Source: Mesostigma viride (lineage: Eukaryota > Streptophyta > Mesostigmatophyceae > Mesostigmatales > Mesostigmataceae). From it: 64,000 nucleotides of DNA. The notes under the pieces are model-generated. The model was not told the DNA's origin and ran no database searches. It saw only the letters and a program-made list of their open reading frames with translations. The stretch spans positions 609,101 through 673,100 of the forward strand of contig RPFO01000934.1 of NCBI GenBank assembly GCA_009746045.1. Reading direction: 5' to 3'. Every line of letters starts with the position of its first letter. Positions within the stretch are counted from its first letter, which is position 1. The position numbers and the translations under genes were made by a program. Below, one piece after another: positions 44,786 to 51,700 of the stretch.

Positions 44786-45319
44786 GGCTGCGTGCGTCGT
44801 TTGCGTGAATGCCGAGGTCTGTCGACGGTCTGCCCAAATTGTAATGGACTCGACTCTTCTCTCGCTCTCCCCGGCGCCCCACGTGGCAGGTCGCCTATAT
44901 CATGCATCCCTCGCGGCAAGGCCCGGCGCGCGCTCTGTGTGGCGCTCCCACGTGGCTGGGGGCGTTTCCCGCCTTCCGCGCTGTTCTCTCGCGGGTTCGG
45001 TCGGATAAGCTGACGGAGGCGTTTTCTCGCGGGCTCGGGTCGGGACAAGCTGGCGGGGTCCTTCGCCTGGTGGACTGACGTCACACGAGCACGATCCCGC
45101 TGGGTCCGAGAGGCGGTTACGGAAAGGGGCGGATGTGCATAAACAGGGGCGATACCCCGCGGGCCTCCAGGCCGCCTGACCGCTCCAAGATCGCAGTACA
45201 CCAGGCCGTCTGACCGCTCTGCCACTCGCTTTCCCACTTGTCCTCACAGATCGCCTGCTGGGGCGTCAAGTCTTGCTACATTCATGGGTGCGTGTTCTCG
45301 TCGGCAAACCCCGTGACAA
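44786..45319. other. Intergenic, short repeats and A-box-like motifs
   Basis: No gene is seen. TCTCGCGGGTTCGGTCGGAT / TCTCGCGGGCTCGGGTCGGG form a 46-bp imperfect tandem pair at about 44,987-45,075. On the minus strand TGGCAGAGCGGTCAGACGGC (about 45,205-45,225) and GGAGCGGTCAGGCGGC resemble a duplicated tRNA A box without a matching B box. Confidence 0.4.
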
Positions 45320-45790
45320 CGTGTGAGGGGGGGCGTTCTTCGTGGCAGGATGCTCTCGATTGCTGGATGTCGCATGAGGGCCGCATTCTCCGTGGCGAGA
45401 TGGGAATCGGGATTCGATGCCGTATGAGAGCTGCATTCCTTGTGGCAGGACGTTGTCGATCGCTGGATGTCGTTTGAAGCCAGCATTCTCCGTGGCGAGA
45501 TCTATGGGAATCGGGATTCGATGCCGTATGAGAGCTGCATTCCTTGTGGCAGGACGTTGTCGATCGCTGGATGTCGTTTGAGGCCCGCATTCCTTGTGGC
45601 AGGACGTTGTCGATTGCTGGATGTCGTTTGAGGCCCGCATTCCTTGTGGCAGGACGTTCTCGATCGCTGGATGTCGTTTGAGGCCCGCATTCTCCGTGGC
45701 AGGACGCTGTCGATTGCTGGATGTCGCATGAGGCCCGCATTCTCCGTGGCAGGACGTTGTGGATTGCTGCATGTCGTGTGAGCCCCGCGT
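45320..45790. repeat. 51-bp minisatellite
   Basis: About nine units around GAGGCCCGCATTCCTTGTGG, CAGGACGTTGTCGATTGCTG and GATGTCGTTT. Some units carry inserted segments (GAGATGGGAATCGGGATTCG). It lies immediately upstream of the gene at about 45,979. The open frames across it follow from the period. Confidence 0.9.
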
Positions 45791-45978
45791 TCTGTGGGGC
45801 AGGGCTCGATGGCGCCCCTCGTGTTCGCCATGCAGGCTGATGGCCCGTGGCGCCACCTGATCTTCTCTCCTGTCTCGTGCTTTTCTCGCGTGCTTGATTT
45901 CGCTTTCCAGATACGCCGCGGGCAGACACGGACTCGCACGTTGTCGAGGGGCTGGCGGATGCGGCCGTCGCTCACCTC

Positions 45979-47467
45979 TTGCCCCTGGTGGCGGGCATGA
46001 TCAAAGAGGGGGGCATTTTCGTGGTCAAGGTGCACCCTGATGGCATGATGCGCCAGGTGGGCTGGGAGGAGTTCACGGTGGACAACTCCGGCAGCATGGG
46101 GCTGTCGCCGATCCCCCCCCCCTCCTCCTGCCACATCGATTCCGCGGAGGGGGGGGCGCTCCGGTGGATGATGTCGGAGATGGCCTACGCCCTTACGGAC
46201 ATCTTGTCTCCCTTCATGGGGGTCGAGCGGGGCGTGGTCAGGCTGGGGCCGAAGGGGGTCCAGGCACTCAAGAAGGCGGGGGTGGAGGCGCGCGTCGGGG
46301 CGGAGGCGGCGCCGGAACATCGGGGGGTCATCTACGCGGCGATGGGGGACGCCCTGCGCGAGACGGTCATGGGCGGCTACATGACGGCGGTCCGGGTGGC
46401 GACCGGCTATTCGGGCGGCGACAGGGTTTCGCTCACTTCGAAAGCCATCGAGCGCATGGTCTTCCGCGGGGAGGCCTACGTGGTGGAGGTCCACTCCGAC
46501 GGCACCCTGCGGTCCGCCGGCATCGGGGCCTGGCGTGACAGCAAGAAGAACGTGATGCTGGTGGGCGCCCCTCCTCCCATGTCCTGCCACTCGATCTCGC
46601 CCGAGGGGCAGGCCGTGTTGGCCGAGGGGCGGAGTTTCAGGGAGCGTTTCCGGCGGTTGGTGGCGGACATCCAGGGCCTGAACGGGGGGAGCTTCCAGCC
46701 CGTCATCCACTCCCCCACTCCCACCCGCCCCCGCGTCCGGTGCAGGTCGGGGGCGCGCACCGGCGGGACGCCGCGACGAAGGAGATCGTGCTGGGATGGA
46801 TGGATCACCTGCACAAGGCCTCGCGCGAGAACGACGAGGGGGAGTTTTGCCGCGTGGTCCGCGCGCTCCAGGGGGTGCTGTGCCCGGGGGACAAGCCCGC
46901 CAAGCGCCAGGCCATCGTGGAGGGGATCGACCTGTTCGTGTGGTGCGCGGAGCCGGGCGGGGACGGCGGCAAGGGCGGCAAGGGGGCGGGCGGTTCACGC
47001 CGCAGCGCGCGACCGCCGTGCGCATGCTGTTTCCGGTCGACAACGGGGCCGACATGGCCGAGGATACCCACGGGCGGCGTCCCGTTGTGCAGGCCCTGTA
47101 CATGGTGGCGCGGGGGCAGGTGGACAAGGCCGTGAACAGCCTGGCGGCGGCGGGGTGGGTGTTCGCCGACGCGTACGGCTCGCGTCCGGGCCTCGTCTTC
47201 ATGATCACGGCGCTGTTCCTGTTCCGGCGGTGCTACTGGCACGACCATTTCGTCACGATGTTCGACGCGTACAGGCGCCTGACGAGCGTCCCCGCCACCG
47301 GGCAGGAGGTGGAGGCCCTGTTCAAGAAGGTGAGCGAGCGGTTCGCCAAGGCCCCGGCGGGGAGGTGGCCCGAGGACGTGGCCGAGCTGATGCTGCCGTA
47401 CTCGAGCTTCATCGAGGTGGAGCGCACGGCGCGCGCCGACATGCACGCCGTCCGGACGGGGACATGA
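45979..47467 (+). CDS. Unknown protein with an internal duplication, two frameshifts
   Basis: Coding sense runs through three frames: 45979 to about 46730, about 46740-46990, and about 46990-47467, each change being a one-base loss beside G runs. The first part holds two related modules: FVVKVHPDGMMRQVGWEEF with PPPSSCHIDSAEGGAL, and YVVEVHSDGTLRSAGIGAW with PPPMSCHSISPEGQAVL. The later parts (LGWMDHLHKASRENDEGEF; MVARGQVDKAVNSLAAAGWV; FLFRRCYWHDHFVTMFDAYR) are helical and not recognised. The ATG at 45997 is the first in frame. The frame is open further upstream to a TGA, and an acceptor-like TTTCCAG at about 45,906 could mark a spliced start. The stop overlaps the next start (ATGA). Confidence 0.5.
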
Positions 47468-47703
47468 GCGGGTACGACGGATGGGGCGCGCGCGTCCTGG
47501 GCGACATGCGGGCGTTCTTCGACGACCGTCGCAGGCAGGTGGTATCCGCTCACCTGCTGATGGATAAGCACGAGCAGTCGTGTCATATGTCGTACACGGG
47601 GGTCCGGTTCGCGCGCCAGCTGTCCGCCATCTGTCAGGGGTCTGGGTTTGATTTGTGGACGGAGTTGTGCGATGAGAGCGGGCGGGGGTCCGTCCTGGTG
47701 TAG
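47464..47703 (+). CDS. Small unknown protein
   Basis: 79 residues, MSGYDGWGARVLGDMRAFFD onward, ending GRGSVLV. The ATG overlaps the stop of the preceding gene by the ATGA arrangement, so the two may be read from one transcript. It could also be the C-terminal part of that gene after a further frameshift. No motif is recognised. Confidence 0.45.
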   Translation: MSGYDGWGARVLGDMRAFFDDRRRQVVSAHLLMDKHEQSCHMSYTGVRFARQLSAICQGSGFDLWTELCDESGRGSVLV

Positions 47704-47906
47704 TGGCTCGCTGACGTCCCCTTCTCCCCGCCGGTGGTGCTTGCGCGCAGGGGGGGCTCTGCCGGGACCCGCCGCCGCCGCCGCCGCCGCCTCCTCCTCC
47801 TCCCCCGCCGCCTCCTCCTCCCCCGCCGCCTCCTTTCGCTGCCACCGGGTGGGAGACGGTCCAGGACACCGCGCGCGACCCCGTTCCCGAGCCCCCGGTC
47901 GATGTG

Positions 47907-48503
47907 ATGTTCCAGGCATTGCCCCCGATCGCCCTGCGGATCATCCTGGAGCGCATCTGGCCGACTGGGCGCGGGATCTGCCCCGAGATGGACGAGGTCT
48001 ACTGGGAGATCTGCAGGTACAGACAACCCGCCGAGAAGCTCGAAAAGGAAGTGCGCGAGGAGCTGCTGTACCGCCAGGAGAATGGGGATCGCCGCCGGTT
48101 CGGCGGGCGGGAGGACGGGCAGCTGGAGGCCGTCTTGAAGTTGATATGCCCCGACCGCTTCATGGAGTGCTTGGACGCGCTGGAGACGCCGAGGGCGAGG
48201 AAGGAGGAGAAGCTGTGGATCCTGTGGGACAAGGTTCGCGAGGGGCTGGCCAGGCACGGGAAGAGGGTCAGCCGTTCGCAGATGAAGAGTATCCGAGAGC
48301 GGCTCTTCGACTGTCTGGGTTCGAGCAAGACTTTCGCCGACAGGTCCTACTCCTTTGTGGTCAAGTGCCACAACGTCATGACGGCCAAGTGGAGGCATCA
48401 GGGGCGCGCCATCCCCAGCTCGCCCGCGTGGGAGTGGGGCTGGTGGTCCCAACTGAGCAGCGACCACGCGGTGTCGCACGCCGAGTTGACTGTTTTGGAG
48501 TGA
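47907..48503 (+). CDS. Unknown helical protein
   Basis: 198 residues from MFQALPPIALRIILERIWPT, mostly helical, with a basic segment (RHGKRVSRSQMKSIRERLFD) and a Trp-rich end (SSPAWEWGWWSQL). The frame is open upstream through a Pro/Ala-rich stretch encoded by GCC and CTC repeats (47,765-47,830), so the start may be further 5'. A GGTAATAAATATG element at about 48,620 is a likely polyadenylation signal. No family is recognised. Confidence 0.5.
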   Translation: MFQALPPIALRIILERIWPTGRGICPEMDEVYWEICRYRQPAEKLEKEVREELLYRQENGDRRRFGGREDGQLEAVLKLICPDRFMECLDALETPRARKEEKLWILWDKVREGLARHGKRVSRSQMKSIRERLFDCLGSSKTFADRSYSFVVKCHNVMTAKWRHQGRAIPSSPAWEWGWWSQLSSDHAVSHAELTVLE

Positions 48504-48654
48504 TTCAGTTTTTGGACTGTCGTGATGATTATGTGCATTATTTTTTGTAGGGCTTGCGACTGTTTGTGGCTTTGTCAGCGAATGCGTGATGCGTTCATGG
48601 GGTGATACAGTGTGAAATGGGGTAATAAATATGATTCGATTTGATCAATGGAAG

Positions 48655-49569
48655 TCACGTTTTTATGCACTTGGCCTGCTTGGCCTCCGCCAGCAGCCTC
48701 TGGTTGGCGCGGTGCTCCTCTCTCTTGCGCTTGTTCTCTAGGGCGAAGGAGCGGTCCTGGGGCCGCCTCGCCTCCTCGTGCATTTTCAGTCTCTCGAACA
48801 CGGGGAATAGCTCCTTGCCTATGTTGTCCATGCTGGCGACGGGGTCCTCGCCCCTCTTTATCGCGGACTGGTTGAGCACGTTCATGAGGTCGATGCCCAC
48901 GTTGACGGACTCCGTGAAGTAGTCGCGGGTGGAGTCGCCCTTCTTCATCGCGTGCAGCTGGCGGATGTCGTAGGTGCGCATGCCGGTCGCGGTGTAGTTC
49001 TCGGTCTCGTTTATGTGCGCGTAGACCCTGGCCGGGTTGGCGGCCGTGGAGGGGGCGCCGCTCTCCTTGACGGCCTGCATGTGGCTCTTGGTGGAGTCGC
49101 AGCTCTTCACGCGCTTGTCGCTGGCGAGCTGCAGGTCCCTGGCGTCCGCGCGCGCGTAGATCTCGTCGGCCAGCGAGCGGTCCAGGTCCAGGTACCGCTC
49201 GTAGAGCAGCCCCAGCCGGTCGCGGAAGGAGGCCGCCCGCCTGCCGGGCAGCAGCTGGACGATGCGGATGATGCCAGCTCGGTCGGTCACGGGCGTGTCC
49301 CGCTGGCCCTGGCCGATAAAACGGAAGTGTAACACTCCAGATGATACCTCTTGGTATTCTTTATCGAGCCGCAAGAAGGCATTGCTAGCCATTTGGTTGG
49401 CGTTTCCTTTGAAGGTGTTGTCATCGTTCAAGAACAATACTGTTTTTATTACGTCAATTACCGATATCTTGCCATCCGGTGTCACCCTGATCTTATTAGC
49501 GAAGGGGTCTTCTTCGCCTTCCGGAAGGGCCTTTGAGGGCTGCAGGTATGCCACAACGGCCTGAGCCAT
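48655..49569 (-). CDS. BRO-like DNA-binding domain protein
   Basis: 304 residues. Residues about 26-130 form a domain with RVTPDGKISVIDVIKTVLFL, then FRFIGQGQRDTPVTD and IIRIVQLLPGRRAASFRDRL, the pattern (PDG-x-(I/V)SV-x-D-(V/I)-(I/L), G-(Q/R)-GQR-x-TP, LLPG-x-x-A-x-x-FR) of antirepressor or BRO/KilA-type domains of large DNA viruses and some protist genomes. The rest is helical and basic at the end (ENKRKREEHRANQRLLAEAK). The likely role is DNA-binding regulation. It shares its N-terminal domain with the next gene upstream on the same strand, 58 bp away. Confidence 0.7.
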   Translation of the reverse strand: MAQAVVAYLQPSKALPEGEEDPFANKIRVTPDGKISVIDVIKTVLFLNDDNTFKGNANQMASNAFLRLDKEYQEVSSGVLHFRFIGQGQRDTPVTDRAGIIRIVQLLPGRRAASFRDRLGLLYERYLDLDRSLADEIYARADARDLQLASDKRVKSCDSTKSHMQAVKESGAPSTAANPARVYAHINETENYTATGMRTYDIRQLHAMKKGDSTRDYFTESVNVGIDLMNVLNQSAIKRGEDPVASMDNIGKELFPVFERLKMHEEARRPQDRSFALENKRKREEHRANQRLLAEAKQAKCIKT

Positions 49570-49627
49570 GTTTACATTCCTGCAATGACAGAAGAAATAT
49601 TAGACCCTGAGATAAGCGCGCCGCCCG

Positions 49628-50308
49628 TCAACCTGTAATGTTTGGGTCCTGTAACTGGATGCCAGCATCCAAGGTGAGCTGGATGTTGTGCATGTCGCAG
49701 ACCTCCTTGAATACCAGCAGCCTCTCTGCGGTGACGTTGAGACAGGTCGGAGTGCGAAACAGATGCAGCCTCTTTGTGTAGTCCGGGTAGTCGAGGCCGT
49801 ACCCCAGAAGCTGGCCGATGCCACCCAAGGCGGAACCAAACTTTTTCACCTCGATCAGCACTTTGGCATCACGGCACAAGATGTCTATGATGCCGGCCCG
49901 GCACTTCACCTCTCGCTCCCCTCCGAGCTCCTCCGCAAGGTCGGCCTGAATATCCTTTTCGCCCCATCGCTTCCTCTTCCTTGCAGAAGGTTCGCATAAG
50001 CTAACCAACTCATGTATTGACGTTGCAGTCCTTGCCTTCTCGGCACGAGCGTATGTGATAGAAGGAATGGCGTCCAAAATCTCGATCAGCCCATCCAAAG
50101 TGACAACAGGAGTAGGTCTCTGTCCTTGACCGTCAAAATGGAAGACGGACGTGTCGAAGTTGTTGTATTTTGTGAGGTTGTGAAAAGACTCTCTAGGTTT
50201 TTTTATCCCGAGACGCAACAAAATGTCAAAGACCGACACCCGTCCGTCGGGAGTCACACGGACGTCCGCGGACACGGTCGCGTCCGTTTTGCGGACGTTT
50301 GCGGACAT
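49628..50308 (-). CDS. BRO-like domain fused to a PD-(D/E)XK nuclease
   Basis: 226 residues from the ATG at 50308 (MSANVRKTDATVSADVRVTP). A GTG 10 codons upstream is possible. Residues 16-80 repeat the BRO-like pattern of the neighbouring gene (RVTPDGRVSVFDIL, HFDGQGQRPTPV). Residues about 118-200 carry a restriction-type nuclease core: D142 in AGIIDIL, E153-V-K155 in VLIEVKKF, then IGQLLGYGLDYP with Gln166 and Tyr170. The order helix, D, ExK, QxxxY fits the PD-(D/E)XK fold of enzymes that cut DNA. A DNA-binding module joined to a nuclease suggests a homing-type or defence enzyme acting on specific DNA. Confidence 0.7.
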   Translation of the reverse strand: MSANVRKTDATVSADVRVTPDGRVSVFDILLRLGIKKPRESFHNLTKYNNFDTSVFHFDGQGQRPTPVVTLDGLIEILDAIPSITYARAEKARTATSIHELVSLCEPSARKRKRWGEKDIQADLAEELGGEREVKCRAGIIDILCRDAKVLIEVKKFGSALGGIGQLLGYGLDYPDYTKRLHLFRTPTCLNVTAERLLVFKEVCDMHNIQLTLDAGIQLQDPNITG

Positions 50309-50427
50309 CTTCTTGGCGGATGCGGGTCCAGTGTGCACGCGAACTCCTCGCGTCCTCCTTTTATTTCATTCCTATTCTTCCAGGTAAACACGGGATACAA
50401 AAATTATCGCCTCGACATATAAGCGGG

Positions 50428-50963
50428 ATGACGAGACGCGGCTCTGTCACTAATTCCAAGGTCCGCCGCCGCGCACACAGGGTGCGCGCCTCCGACGAGA
50501 CGGGTAAGAGTAGCGGCGCCCCGCGGCGCCCCCGATTCTCTACATCGACAGCCCGGATGACGTACACCCCTCCCCGGGCACGGCCGAAGCGGTCCAGGGC
50601 GCCTGCTCCTGCCAACCCTCCCCCTCGCCCCCCGCCCCTCCTCCCAGGCGCACGCCATTTATCGATCTCACGCGCGACATCATCGACCTCACAGGAGACG
50701 ATGACGATGTCCAAGTGGTCCCGCCCCCGCCCCCGCCGCGCCCGTTGTCGCTAGCCGAACAGTGGCCGAGCAGGCGTCTCCCTCCCACTTGGCGCTTCGA
50801 GCTCCCGAGCCAGAAAACCTACCTCTCCAACACGCCCCGCTCGAACACCGCTTCCTCTTCGCTTATGCCGCCCCCCCCGCGCACCGTCCGCCCTGTTCGC
50901 ACCGATACGATGAGCTACAAGCGCCTGCAGGCCAAGAGGAGGGGGCGTTGGCTACCGGGGTGA
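50428..50963 (+). CDS. Pro-rich protein with SUMO-interaction-like motifs, frameshifted
   Basis: The start MTRRGSVTNSKVRRRAHRVR lies in one frame and changes by one base near 50,530 (beside a C5 run) into ILYIDSPDDVHPSP, then PFIDLTRDIIDLTGDDDDVQ and a Pro-rich tail ending KRLQAKRRGRWLPG. The two I-D-L-T cores followed by Asp are the usual form of SUMO-interacting motifs (hydrophobic-x-hydrophobic flanked by acidic residues). If real, the protein would dock onto SUMO-modified host proteins. The call rests on codon continuity and motif shape and not on homology. Confidence 0.45.
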
Positions 50964-51138
50964 GAAGAATGCGAAGGTTACTGTTGGCCCGCCTCCGAAG
51001 GCCTGACCCGCTGGTCCTGGACCAGCCCTTGGAGGCTCCGGATGCCCTCGTCCTGTGCACGGCGCAACGAGACGAGCGCCCCTTGCAGCGACCCCTGCAC
51101 CTCCTGCCTACGAGCGTGTATTGCTGGCACCGCACCAT
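50863..51138 (-). CDS. Small Cys/His-module protein, paralogue 1
   Basis: 91 residues from MVRCQQYTLVGRRCRGRCKG. The module C-x9-C-x3-C-x6-C-x2-H (RCAVHR) has exactly the spacing of the protein encoded at 51268 on the other strand. Such short C...C...C..H modules with G-R-x-C-R resemble small zinc-binding repeats seen in phage and bacterial proteins. The rest is Ser/Arg-rich and overlaps the end of the plus-strand gene, so its 3' limit is doubtful. Confidence 0.45.
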   Translation of the reverse strand: MVRCQQYTLVGRRCRGRCKGRSSRCAVHRTRASGASKGWSRTSGSGLRRRANSNLRILLTPVANAPSSWPAGACSSSYRCEQGGRCAGGAA

Positions 51139-51267
51139 GATGGCGCGTAACTGTCTCATAGAAAAAAACACGCGGTCCTGCCGGTCACGGTGTGCGGCCG
51201 GCTTCCAAAGCCAGCTCCCTGCGAGTCTGCATTTAAAAATCTCGGTATTACTTGAGACGCGACAGTG

Positions 51268-51639
51268 ATGGCAAAGTGCACAGGAAAAACGCAGTCGGGG
51301 CGGGGGTGCCGTAACATGTGCCGCCCGGGTCAGGGCAGGTGCGCGATCCACCGCCGCCCCAGACAACACGATGTCCGCGCCAAGAAGTCGGTCGGCCCCC
51401 CCAAGCCGGTGACCCCCGGGAAGTTGTGGGATGCGCCGTTCAGCCCCTATTCCAATGTTGTCGATATGCAGATCACCAACCTCTCGCGGATCCTCGCGTA
51501 TGAGGGGGATCGTCTTGATAAGGCCCACGCAGATGACATCCGAGAGCTAATTAATCGTCTCACACAACATCGATCGACTCTCAATATGTCCACATCACAC
51601 CAGCAATTCCCGCCGTCAAGCCTGTATCGCGCACTGTAG
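51268..51639 (+). CDS. Small Cys/His-module protein, paralogue 2
   Basis: 123 residues from MAKCTGKTQSGRGCRNMCRP. C-x9-C-x3-C-x6-C-x2-H (RCAIHR) at residues 4-27 is followed by a basic linker and a helical part (NLSRILAYEGDRLDKAHADD). Likely zinc-binding, perhaps a nucleic-acid or protein adaptor. Divergent from its paralogue across 129 bp. An AT-rich element CATTTAAAAATC lies about 40 bp upstream of the start. Confidence 0.55.
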   Translation: MAKCTGKTQSGRGCRNMCRPGQGRCAIHRRPRQHDVRAKKSVGPPKPVTPGKLWDAPFSPYSNVVDMQITNLSRILAYEGDRLDKAHADDIRELINRLTQHRSTLNMSTSHQQFPPSSLYRAL

Positions 51640-51700
51640 GCGGCTAGGATCGAGGCGGACAAAAAAGTAATCTCAGCCATAGGTATACGCTCGATCGGAG

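Noticed and set aside
45180-45235. Minus-strand tRNA-like GGCAGAGCGGTCAGACGGC with TGTAC
   Set aside because: Only duplicated A-box-like parts are present. There is no proper T arm, so no RNA gene is called.
49583-49640. Possible 54-bp intron (ACAG|GTTGAC ... TTGCAG|GAATG) between the two BRO-like genes
   Set aside because: Splicing would only exchange one stop for another a codon later, so it is most simply the intergenic gap.
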